Positions 8,789-16,519 of a stretch of DNA of 62,394 nt are shown here, one piece after another. The stretch spans positions 1 to 62,394 of the forward strand of contig JAFIFU010000014.1 of NCBI GenBank assembly GCA_020831885.1, written 5' to 3'. Each line of letters opens with the position of its first letter. Positions within the stretch are counted from its first letter, which is position 1. The notes under the pieces were generated by a model, which saw only the letters and a program-made list of their open reading frames with translations, ran no database searches and was not told the origin of the DNA. The DNA comes from Ectothiorhodospiraceae bacterium (GTDB taxonomy: Bacteria > Pseudomonadota > Gammaproteobacteria > Nitrococcales > Aquisalimonadaceae). The position numbers and the translations under genes are program-made.

Positions 8789-10738
8789 ATGTCCATCTCT
8801 GGCCGTGTCTCAGCGATTTTCGTCAGCCTTTTTGCTGCGCTGTTCATCGCTGCCTGCAATAGTGGTGGCGGAGGCGGTGGGGGCGGTGGGGGCGGTGGCG
8901 GCGGTGGGAGTGGTCATGGGGATGAAAATGGCGGGGCAACGCTGGATGCTGTTTCGGCGCTGCAGCTCACGCTGGACGGCGCCCAGGGCCTGGTGGTGAC
9001 CGGAGACAACGGCGCCGCCACCGCCGCCGCCGCCGTGGACCCTCAGCGCTTCGATGTGGACGACTATCTGATCCGTCCCCAGGATCAGGTGGATCTGGAG
9101 CCCAACAGCCTCTACAAGGCCACGGTGGATGGGCGATTGGAGCGGGTGAGCTGGACGTCGGAAGACGGTGATGAGATACCGCCGGGTACGATCATTCCGA
9201 AGGTCGTGAATGAGCTGAACAACCGGTTCGTCGCCATCGGCTTCCAGCAAACGATTGAAGGCGGCGACGTGCTGAGACTGGCGTTTCTCGCCGAGAAATC
9301 CACGGGCTTCGCCTATAGTGAAGACCCTCACAACCCCGGGCCTCTTTACCTCAATACCTTCGAAGAACCGAGGAAGATCACCACGGATCGGGACGGCAAT
9401 ATCTATCTGGAAGGCTTTTTGCCGGGCATGGAGCGGGAAGGCACCGTGGGGATTTACCGGATCGATGTGTCCACCGTGGGGACCGGCGAGAATGTCGAGG
9501 CGACGCTGATCAGCGGAACGGACAACGGCATTTATTTCTGGGAGGTCCCCCATCACGGACGATTCGTGGCGTATGCGGGAAGCACTGCGGAGGGCCAGCC
9601 AGCCCATCGCCTGCGGCGTACCGATGCCGCAGGCTTCGACAACGTCGACATCGAATTGGGCAATCGCATGATTCTGGGTGCGGATGGCGAGGTGTATGCG
9701 TTTTACCTGGATCCGCATTACGACGATACCGCCAACAAGCTCTATCGCCTTGATTTGCTGGTTACCGAATCAGATGTGACTGCTGAGCTGGAGGAGATGG
9801 TTCGTGCTGAAGACACCCCGCCGATCATGCTGCCGTTCAATTCCGAACGGCGGGTTATCGCCGGTCGCCTGATTGTTCCCGATGGGCTCGACAGCACGCC
9901 CTACGAGGTGCGTCCGCGTCAGGGTTACAGCCGGCCCGTGCCCGAACTGGAAGGGGTGTTCAGCAACATTCGGAACCATTTCGCAACGGAACGGTTCCTG
10001 TTCTTCTTTGCGGATACCACCGAGGCGGCTCCCGAGGGTGAAGCCAACGGCGTGATCATTCGCTGGGACGGAACCAGCGGCGAGCTTGTCCAGCTTGATC
10101 TGCCGGAGCAGTTCGATCTGCTGGAATTCGAAGTGCTGTCCGACAGCCGCGTCTGGGTGCGGGCGGTGGAACGCGCCACGGATTCCACGGTGATCGGCGA
10201 GATCAGCGTTGCCGGGGTCTTCACCGAGACGACACGTGTGCCCGGAACCCTGGAGGGGCTTACCCTGACGCCGATCAATCCGGCGCAGTTCATCGTGGTG
10301 GACGGTCTGGCCCAGGACTGGCCATCCGACCTGCTCATTGCGACGTCAGGAAGCGGAACTGTGGACGCGCTGGGTGCCGTTGCGGACCGCGGCGAGCTCA
10401 AGTTCCTGGTGCGGACCACGGAGGTGCCGGAAGACGGTGTGCGACTGAAACTGGATGACGGCGCCGTGGAGCACACGCTGGTGTACGAGGCATCGCAGGC
10501 CGTCTACCAGTATTTCAACAGTACGGATGGAACACCGGTCAACGTCGCGGAGCAGGGTTGGCTGGCCGCTTCCGGCCCGGATGGATTCGAGTTCTCCATG
10601 CCGCTGGATGCACTTGCGGAGGGTGCGACCCAGGTGACAGTGAGCGCGGAGCTTGCGGAAGTGGATGATGCCGAGTCGCCGGTCATCGTCATACCCACCG
10701 GTGGTTCCATCGGTCCCGCGACATACGGGTTGCCTTGA
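8789..10738 (+). CDS. Poly-glycine lipoprotein of unknown function
   Basis: Predicted lipoprotein of 649 residues. A signal peptide ends in a lipobox (LFIAAC, lipidated C23), immediately followed by NS and an uninterrupted tract of about 15 glycines, a flexible tether seen after lipobox cysteines in some outer-membrane lipoproteins. The rest is acidic and beta-rich, with repeated short segments such as DRDGNIYLEG and GADGEVYAFYLDP that hint at a beta-propeller-like fold (inference). No enzyme motif recognised. An in-frame GTG lies one codon upstream, but the ATG is better spaced from GGGGGAAA. The gene stands alone and ends convergently with a hydrolase gene. Confidence 0.75.
   Translation: MSISGRVSAIFVSLFAALFIAACNSGGGGGGGGGGGGGGGSGHGDENGGATLDAVSALQLTLDGAQGLVVTGDNGAATAAAAVDPQRFDVDDYLIRPQDQVDLEPNSLYKATVDGRLERVSWTSEDGDEIPPGTIIPKVVNELNNRFVAIGFQQTIEGGDVLRLAFLAEKSTGFAYSEDPHNPGPLYLNTFEEPRKITTDRDGNIYLEGFLPGMEREGTVGIYRIDVSTVGTGENVEATLISGTDNGIYFWEVPHHGRFVAYAGSTAEGQPAHRLRRTDAAGFDNVDIELGNRMILGADGEVYAFYLDPHYDDTANKLYRLDLLVTESDVTAELEEMVRAEDTPPIMLPFNSERRVIAGRLIVPDGLDSTPYEVRPRQGYSRPVPELEGVFSNIRNHFATERFLFFFADTTEAAPEGEANGVIIRWDGTSGELVQLDLPEQFDLLEFEVLSDSRVWVRAVERATDSTVIGEISVAGVFTETTRVPGTLEGLTLTPINPAQFIVVDGLAQDWPSDLLIATSGSGTVDALGAVADRGELKFLVRTTEVPEDGVRLKLDDGAVEHTLVYEASQAVYQYFNSTDGTPVNVAEQGWLAASGPDGFEFSMPLDALAEGATQVTVSAELAEVDDAESPVIVIPTGGSIGPATYGLP
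8868..8915 (+). repeat. Low-complexity GGN tract encoding poly-glycine
   Basis: Run of GGT/GGC/GGG codons within the lipoprotein gene just after the lipobox codon. Such short-period tracts are prone to strand slippage, so length may vary between strains in multiples of 3 (tether length) or otherwise (frame loss). Confidence 0.7.
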
Positions 10739-10752
10739 CCGGTGCGCAGGGG

Positions 10753-10783
10753 GGCCCGTACCCGTCCACCCCGGGCCGGTTTT
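10753..10783 (+). terminator. Candidate terminator between convergent genes
   Basis: GGCCCG / CGGGCC stem (6 bp, 13-nt loop) followed by GGTTTT, located 15 bp after the lipoprotein stop codon. Short stem and short T-run, so support is moderate. Confidence 0.42.
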
Positions 10784-10836
10784 CAACCGCAGGGGCTTAT
10801 CTAGCCCGGGGGGACCATCCAGCGCTTTGCCGCCTG

Positions 10837-11619
10837 TCAGGCGTACCGCCTGATCACTTCCACCAGGTGGGGGTTGAAGCCCTGCGGATCCTCCATTTGC
10901 AGGAAATGCCCGCCTTCCGCCAGCACCGTCTCGGTCATTTTCCCGCCCCAGCGTTCCCGGGCGCTGTCGGGAATCAGGCCGCCGTTGATGGCGTGAACCT
11001 CACAGCGAAGTCGCTGGAATGCCTGCTCCGGGTTCCAGCCGAGCAGGGACTTCCAGAGAGGGAGCGCCCATTCCGGGTCCGCTTCCGACATCTCCTTTCG
11101 CAGCCGTTCCTTCAGGGAAGCGGGCGTGGCACCCGTGCTCGTGTCCTCGATCAACCCCGCGATGGCGCCGGAGAAATTGTCCCGGAAGGCCTTGTGGATG
11201 CCCTCCTGGGTTTCTTCATCCAGTCCGCCGTAGTCGATGACGAAGGTGTCCACCAGAATCACGCCACGGACCCGGTCGCCAAGCCGCGCCGCCGCCTCCA
11301 GGGAAACCGCCCCTCCCATGGAGTGGCCCACCAGGATCACCTTCCCGTTGGCATGATCCTGTATCAACCGGACCACATCGTCAGCCAGTGTCCCAATGCT
11401 TAGTGGGCTGCCATCCGGTGCCGCTGTGTCGCCGTGGCCGGGCAGATCGGGGGCGAGCACAGGAAACTCCGGCGGCAGGGCATCGATCTGCGGTTGCCAG
11501 TAGGTGCGGCGGCAGGTCCAGCCGTGAATCAGCACGATGACGGGTTGGTTGGTGTTCCCTTCGCGTACGGTGACGGCCATGGGGCTGCCATCCGCCGTTC
11601 TCGCAGTCAGGTGTTTCAA
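10837..11619 (-). CDS. Alpha/beta-fold hydrolase
   Basis: Serine hydrolase of the alpha/beta superfamily, 260 residues. It shows the oxyanion-hole segment VLIHGWTCRRTYW, the LAPDLPGHGDT strand, the nucleophile elbow GHSMGG and a C-terminal histidine in AEGGHFLQMEDP. Such proteins hydrolyse esters, lactones or C-C bonds; substrate cannot be told. The start is TTG, backed by AGGAGG 6 nt upstream. It lies 54 bp downstream of a LuxR-type regulator on the same strand, so the two are probably co-transcribed. Confidence 0.85.
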   Translation of the reverse strand: MKHLTARTADGSPMAVTVREGNTNQPVIVLIHGWTCRRTYWQPQIDALPPEFPVLAPDLPGHGDTAAPDGSPLSIGTLADDVVRLIQDHANGKVILVGHSMGGAVSLEAAARLGDRVRGVILVDTFVIDYGGLDEETQEGIHKAFRDNFSGAIAGLIEDTSTGATPASLKERLRKEMSEADPEWALPLWKSLLGWNPEQAFQRLRCEVHAINGGLIPDSARERWGGKMTETVLAEGGHFLQMEDPQGFNPHLVEVIRRYA

Positions 11620-11673
11620 CTCTGCCTCCTTAGTGCGGTAGGGGACGATGCGATGCCCGGGGTTCGCGGGCGG

Positions 11674-12927
11674 CTAATGATCGCCGCGGCGCCATTGATC
11701 GAGGTCGCTGGGTTGCGTTGCCCGACCCTGTGGGCTTGTTGGGGCCGGGGTGGTCTGTTCGCCCGGCCGACAGGCCGGGCTCAGGAGAATCTCCCGCGCC
11801 AGTGCCGTCTGCCGTCGTGTACCCGTTTTCCGCATGGCCGCCTTGAGCTGAGTGCGCACGGTATGCACGCTCACCTGCAGCACCTCTGCTGTCGCTTCCA
11901 GGCTCTGACCCCGTGCCACGGCAGCGGCGACCCGTGCCTCGGCATCGGTAAACCCATACAGTCGGACCAGCATCGCCTGGTTGATCTCGGGTGTGATACC
12001 CGGACTGTGAATGAATACGGCAGCGAAAGCGCGGGGGGCAGGTTGCCCAATTGATGCTCCCAGGTCCGGATGAATCGGGGTGACCAGCAGTCGCAGCCCG
12101 CTGCCGTCGCCGCGGCGGGCAACCATGTCGCCCCCAGCGCTCTCCCCATGGCCGGTGGCGGTGGTCAGGCAGCGCAGTGTGAGCTGACGAAGGCGCTGGG
12201 TATCAGTATCCGTCTCGCAGCGTACGAAGCCGTTCCGGGGAGGAGGCAACACGCCGCGCCGGACCAGCGTCTCCGCGTCCGGTGAGGTGTGGCAGATCTG
12301 CCCTTGTGCGTTGAGCAGAAAATACGGCAGCCGGTACTGCTGTGTCGCGGCGGCCATGGCGTGGCGCTGCGCGCGTTCGGTGGCAATGGCGCGGTTGATG
12401 AACAGTGCCCGCCGGAGGTGCGGAATGAGGGTGTTGATGGCGTCCGTCTCCGACGCCGAGTAATGGCCATGCCCTCCGGTACGCTGGATCAGCAACTGCA
12501 CGGTCTGGCCTCCGGCCTGATCGATGGTTCCGCAGACGCCGTGATGGATGTCCAGTTCACGGGCCCAGTCGTTGAAGAACTCGGTGCGGTAAAAGCGCCG
12601 CTGATCGCAGGAGAAATGCAGATAGGTGGAATACAGCCTTCCGGCCTGCTTCTGCCCCAGTTCCGTCCGCCAGGGGCAGGTGTTCACGTAGTAGTCCACG
12701 TAGCGCTGGTGTGCGCTATCGTCGGTGTTCACCTTGACGCTGGCTAAAACTTCAGATGCCGTCTCATCCAGGATCAGCATGCGGGCTGAACGGGATTGGG
12801 TGATGTTGACCAGGTCGTGAAGGACCTGTTGCCAGTGTTCGGGCTGCGCGGCAGCCACGTAGACGCCCTCGATCAGCTTCTCAATGTCCTGTCGGCTCTG
12901 CGGGAATGCATGCGCGGCAAGGCTCAC
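11674..12927 (-). CDS. LuxR-type HTH transcriptional regulator
   Basis: Transcription factor of 417 residues with a long N-terminal sensor-like region and a C-terminal LuxR/GerE helix-turn-helix (about residues 335-395: DAEARVAAAVARGQSLEATA ... VSVHTVRTQLKAAMRKTGT). No receiver domain and no clear autoinducer-binding signature, so the input signal is unknown; the 'Y..P.F.LNAQGQI' segment near the middle is PAS-like. GTG start with a weak GGGGG ribosome site. Likely controls the downstream hydrolase and/or itself. The upstream gap carries a small palindrome that could be its operator. Confidence 0.82.
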   Translation of the reverse strand: MSLAAHAFPQSRQDIEKLIEGVYVAAAQPEHWQQVLHDLVNITQSRSARMLILDETASEVLASVKVNTDDSAHQRYVDYYVNTCPWRTELGQKQAGRLYSTYLHFSCDQRRFYRTEFFNDWARELDIHHGVCGTIDQAGGQTVQLLIQRTGGHGHYSASETDAINTLIPHLRRALFINRAIATERAQRHAMAAATQQYRLPYFLLNAQGQICHTSPDAETLVRRGVLPPPRNGFVRCETDTDTQRLRQLTLRCLTTATGHGESAGGDMVARRGDGSGLRLLVTPIHPDLGASIGQPAPRAFAAVFIHSPGITPEINQAMLVRLYGFTDAEARVAAAVARGQSLEATAEVLQVSVHTVRTQLKAAMRKTGTRRQTALAREILLSPACRPGEQTTPAPTSPQGRATQPSDLDQWRRGDH

Positions 12928-13065
12928 GGTGTGCCCCCTGATTTTCTGTTTATTCTTCTGAGTACCCCTGAGTTCTTCTGTCCTTCCGTGGAAACCGCGC
13001 GTCAGCCGCGCACGGCGTGCCCTTTCCGAGTCGTGTTATGGAAACTAACCGATTCGCCGACCACG

Positions 13066-13078
13066 CTCAATTGTTGAG
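13066..13078. promoter_or_regulatory. Palindrome upstream of the LuxR-type gene
   Basis: CTCAATTGTTGAG, a perfect 5-bp inverted repeat around TTG, in the 286-bp gap that holds the promoter of the LuxR-type gene and the 3' end of the exporter gene. The surroundings are locally AT-rich. Operator function is inferred only. Confidence 0.3.
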
Positions 13079-13213
13079 TGCACAATAACGCGAACGGGTC
13101 ACAAGATCCGGCTGCATCGTCAAGACGGGACCCGGTGGGGTGTCCTTCCGGCAGCGACAAGGCCAACAATGGTCTAAACGGGGGGTGTGGGTGGGGCGCC
13201 TGCCCGTCCGCAT

Positions 13214-14203
13214 TCAGCGGTCTTCAGCCGGTGCCTGCCGCCCGGGGAACACCCGATCCGTCAGCTTCACATACCAGGCCGCGGACTGCACCTGGATGAT
13301 GTAACCGACAGCGATCACCAGCGCGGCGGCGGCGCCGGCCTCCCCAAAGGCATTCATGGACAGGGCCAGGGCGATGGAGAGGTTGCGCATCACGGTGCCA
13401 TAGACCAGGGCGATGCCGTCGCCGCGGGGCAGCAGCCAGCGGGCGACCCCGGTGCTGAGCGCGTAGTTGACGAGATACAACAGTACCACGGGAATGATGA
13501 CGATCAGCAGATCGCCGGGCGCGGCGATCAGGTCCTCGGCCTTCAATGCCATGGCCACGAACACGATACCCAGCACCCCCAGTGAGGACAGCGGCGGGAA
13601 GCGGGGTGCCCATTCCTTCTGGTAGCGTTCCTGTCCGTGGCGTTTGCGCAGGTAGTACTGGGTGAGCTGGCCGGCGATGAGCGGCAGCAGGACGATCACG
13701 CCTATCTGCCGGAACACGGCCAGCATGTCCACGGGCACGGTGGCCCCCATCAGCCAGCTCACATAGAAGGGTGTGGCCAGCGAGCCCAGCAGAAGGCCAA
13801 TGACGGTCATCTTGATGGCCGCGGGTACGTTCCCCTTGGCGAAACCCGTCCACGAGATGGTCATGCCGCTGGTGGGCAACAGTGCGGCCAGCAGCAGGCC
13901 CAGCGCGAAATAGGGTTGCTCGGCCAGGAACAGCAGGCCGATGCCGAAGGCGATGAACGGAATGACGCCGAAGTTGATCAGCAGCGCCAGGCCCTGGGCG
14001 CGCGTGTCGCCGCCTTCGATCACGCTTTTCAGTTTCAGGTTCACCATCATCGGGTAAACCATGAGGAAAGTGAGGGGCAGGATCAGCCATTGCAGCCAGC
14101 CGGTGGGTGCCACGGTTCCCAGGAAAAAACCCATCAGCATGGTGGCCGGGATCGCAATGGTGAGTTTGCCGGTGAGCTTCGAGACCAGTTGAAAGAGCGT
14201 CAT
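13214..14203 (-). CDS. SBF/ACR3-like transporter (bile acid:sodium symporter superfamily)
   Basis: Integral membrane protein, 329 residues, about ten hydrophobic segments. Segments IIPFTFLMVYPMM-like (PLTFLMVYPMMVNLKL) and LLPTSGMTISWTGFAKGN are typical of a bacterial branch often annotated as arsenic resistance protein or bile acid:sodium symporter. Arsenite export is possible, but no arsR, arsC or arsB lies beside it, so the substrate is open. ATG chosen for AGGGGAA just upstream; a longer frame would add 68 Arg-rich residues. Divergent from the patatin gene. Confidence 0.8.
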   Translation of the reverse strand: MTLFQLVSKLTGKLTIAIPATMLMGFFLGTVAPTGWLQWLILPLTFLMVYPMMVNLKLKSVIEGGDTRAQGLALLINFGVIPFIAFGIGLLFLAEQPYFALGLLLAALLPTSGMTISWTGFAKGNVPAAIKMTVIGLLLGSLATPFYVSWLMGATVPVDMLAVFRQIGVIVLLPLIAGQLTQYYLRKRHGQERYQKEWAPRFPPLSSLGVLGIVFVAMALKAEDLIAAPGDLLIVIIPVVLLYLVNYALSTGVARWLLPRGDGIALVYGTVMRNLSIALALSMNAFGEAGAAAALVIAVGYIIQVQSAAWYVKLTDRVFPGRQAPAEDR

Positions 14204-14418
14204 GGTTCCCCTGGATGGCTTGTTATTCAGAGCGTGTACCGTCTCATCATACGTACAGAGGCGGTTGCAGCGCACTTGCCGGAGGACGCGATATGTTGCA
14301 GCTTCACCCCCTTGCCCTTGGGCCCGCGACCTTCCTGTACACTCTCGCTGAGCGGGCCGGCGCCGCCGATAAGCGCGGGTGGCGAATCCGTGCCGATCAG
14401 CCGGCACAGGAGGTATGC

Positions 14419-15324
14419 ATGCTGCGGAATCGCTTCCGGGAAGTCCTGATGGTGGTCATGCTGCTGTTTCCCGTGTTGCTGTCCGGTGGCGAGCCGGAGT
14501 CGGAGGACCGGAAGTCCATCGGCCTGGCCCTGGGTTCCGGCGGTGCGGGCGGGCTGGCGCACATCGCCGTACTGGAGGTCTTCGACGAACTGGGACGGAA
14601 GCCGGACCTGATTGTCGGCACCAGCATCGGTGCGGTGATCGGAGCCCTGTACGCATCCGGGCTGAGCGCGGAGGACATCTACGACATTTTCGATGATTTC
14701 GCCGGGTCCGGGCTCGATGCGCTATCCGGCCTGGTTGGATCGGGTTCGGAACTGGATCTGGGCGACGTGATAAAGCTCGGGTTCAAGGATGGCGGCGTGT
14801 TCGATTCCAGCGGGTTCCTTGAGTTTCTGGCCGGCGAGATGCCGGTGAAGACCTTCGACGCGTTGCGAATCCCCCTGTTGATCGTCGCCACTGACTACTG
14901 GTCCGGTGACACGGTGCTGCTGGGCGAGGGTGAACTCATCCCGGCCATGAAGGCCAGCATGGCGGTGCCCGGCCTGTTCTCGCCGGTGCGCGATGACGAT
15001 CGCCTGCTGATTGATGGTGGCACCTCCAATCCGTTGCCCTTCGATGTGGCCCGGGCCCGCACGGACCTGGTCATTGCCGTGGACGTGACGGGCACCCGGT
15101 CCAGGACCGGGGATAACGAGGCAAGCTGGGTGGATCTGCTGTTCAAGACTTTCGAGATCATGCAGCAATCGATCATTGCGGCGCGGATGGAAGCCGGTGA
15201 ACCGGATATCTACATCAAGCCGGAGATCAGTGGCGTGCGCCTGCTGGATTTCTACCGGATCGACGACATCCTGGAACAGTCCCGGACGGCGGCGGACACC
15301 CTGCGGGAGCGTCTGGGGGAGTAG
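14419..15324 (+). CDS. Secreted or membrane-bound patatin-like phospholipase
   Basis: Patatin-family acyl hydrolase, 301 residues, using a Ser-Asp dyad. An N-terminal hydrophobic stretch (residues 8-22) may be a signal peptide or anchor. The oxyanion loop LALGSGGAGGLAH, nucleophile elbow GTSIG (S69) and catalytic Asp in LIDGGTSNPLPFD are all intact, so it should be active. It resembles the RssA/YchK-YlbK group rather than ExoU. Start set by AGGAGG; a longer in-frame reading would start before that site. Its stop codon TAG lies inside a reverse copy of the dispersed repeat. Confidence 0.87.
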   Translation: MLRNRFREVLMVVMLLFPVLLSGGEPESEDRKSIGLALGSGGAGGLAHIAVLEVFDELGRKPDLIVGTSIGAVIGALYASGLSAEDIYDIFDDFAGSGLDALSGLVGSGSELDLGDVIKLGFKDGGVFDSSGFLEFLAGEMPVKTFDALRIPLLIVATDYWSGDTVLLGEGELIPAMKASMAVPGLFSPVRDDDRLLIDGGTSNPLPFDVARARTDLVIAVDVTGTRSRTGDNEASWVDLLFKTFEIMQQSIIAARMEAGEPDIYIKPEISGVRLLDFYRIDDILEQSRTAADTLRERLGE

Positions 15325-15340
15325 ATCGGCGCTTCCTTAA
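15317..15340 (-). repeat. Reverse-oriented tip of the dispersed 3'-end repeat
   Basis: Read on the minus strand, GGAAGCGCCGATCTACTCCC closely matches the arm of the complete element at 53411-53590 (GGAAAGCACTGATCTAGTCCC without its first base). It overlaps the end of the patatin gene and contains its stop codon. Confidence 0.5.
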
Positions 15341-15454
15341 CCGTGATTCAGGGGCTTCCGTGGCTGGGGGCTTCCACGGGCAGACGACAGATTGTCGCCC
15401 TGCGGCCAAGCCGGCATACTCGGCCCCATTACTTCGGTTTGGGGATTCATTGCC

Positions 15455-16399
15455 ATGCGTTTGCCGTTGCCGAAGCGCCCATCGGCGCACCTCAGGGGTC
15501 AGCTCCAGACCGTACGGCTTCTGTTCACATTGCTTGTTGCCTTCCTGCTGACGCTGCCGGGTGCTGCCGTAGCGGCCGAGCGGCAGCCCCTGCAACTGGC
15601 ATCCGTGCACGCGGCGGCGGCTTACCTGGATTCCGGCGAAGTCCTGGTGAGCAAGCGTTCGGATATCCCGGTACCCGTCGCCTCGCTCACCAAGCTCATG
15701 ACCGCCATGGTGGTGCTGGATTCCGGTGAACCGCTGGATGAATGGTTGACCATCGTCCAGCGGCGGCACACCGTGGGAAAGAATGCCTATTCCCGGATGC
15801 GGGTCGACTCCCGCCTGCCGCGGCGCGAGCTGATCCGTCTGGCGCTGATGTCCTCGGAGAATCTTGCCACGTATGTGCTGGCCCACCATCACCCCGGGGG
15901 ACGCGATGCCTTCATTGCAGCCATGAACGACAAGGCCGCGGAACTGGGTATGGCCCGGACCCGATTCGTGGACACCAGCGGGCTCTCGGTGGAAAACGTG
16001 TCCACCGCCTCCGATCTGCTGAAGCTCCTGGCCGCGGCAAACCAGTATGAAGAGATCCGCCAGTACTCCACCACGCCTCACCACACCGCGCGTTTCCGGG
16101 GGCCGCGCTACACCAAGGGCTATGGCAATACCAATTCCCTGGTAAGCCATCCCAACTGGAACGTACTGCTCAGCAAGACCGGTTACCTGATCGAGGCCGG
16201 CCGCTGCCTGGCCATGGTGGCGGAAATGGATGGCCGCTCGGTGGCGCTGGTGTTCCTGAATTCCCATGGAACCCGCAGCCCCCTGGGAGACGCCGGACGC
16301 TTCCGCCGCTGGCTGGCTACCGGGGAGGGCGGCACGGTGGCCCCGGCTGCCCGGGAATACGAACAGCAGGTGGCTGCCAGGCTGGCTTCCGACGGCTGA
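15455..16399 (+). CDS. pbpG: D-alanyl-D-alanine endopeptidase (PBP7 type, peptidase S11)
   Basis: Periplasmic penicillin-binding protein of the S11 family that cleaves D-Ala crosslinks or stem peptides during cell-wall remodelling. The 314-residue chain has a signal peptide (about residues 22-41, AVA-AE), the SxxK box S77-LT-K80, the SxN box S134-E-N136 and the KTG box K241-TG, in the right order. It lacks the C-terminal beta domain of PBP5/6, matching the PbpG size. ATG chosen because the signal peptide follows directly; only a weak GGGGATT ribosome site is present. Confidence 0.88.
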   Translation: MRLPLPKRPSAHLRGQLQTVRLLFTLLVAFLLTLPGAAVAAERQPLQLASVHAAAAYLDSGEVLVSKRSDIPVPVASLTKLMTAMVVLDSGEPLDEWLTIVQRRHTVGKNAYSRMRVDSRLPRRELIRLALMSSENLATYVLAHHHPGGRDAFIAAMNDKAAELGMARTRFVDTSGLSVENVSTASDLLKLLAAANQYEEIRQYSTTPHHTARFRGPRYTKGYGNTNSLVSHPNWNVLLSKTGYLIEAGRCLAMVAEMDGRSVALVFLNSHGTRSPLGDAGRFRRWLATGEGGTVAPAAREYEQQVAARLASDG

Positions 16400-16409
16400 T
16401 CAACCCCCC

Positions 16410-16432
16410 AAGGACGCACTGATCCATTCCCC
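16410..16432 (+). repeat. Tip fragment of the dispersed 3'-end repeat
   Basis: AAGGACGCACTGATCCATTC followed by CCC, 11 bp after the peptidase stop codon; matches the left arm of the copies at 3371 and 53411 and then diverges. Confidence 0.5.
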
Positions 16433-16519
16433 GCTTTCAATGGAGAGATGCGTCATTTTGCCTATACTGCGGTTTATCGCATCCATATCGCCTACGTGCA
16501 CAACAACCCGGGAGGGCAT

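Noticed and set aside
13214-14203. Calling the SBF protein an arsenite exporter outright
   Set aside because: Sequence fits a branch often labelled arsenic resistance, but no ars genes adjoin it and the substrate-defining residues cannot be judged by eye.
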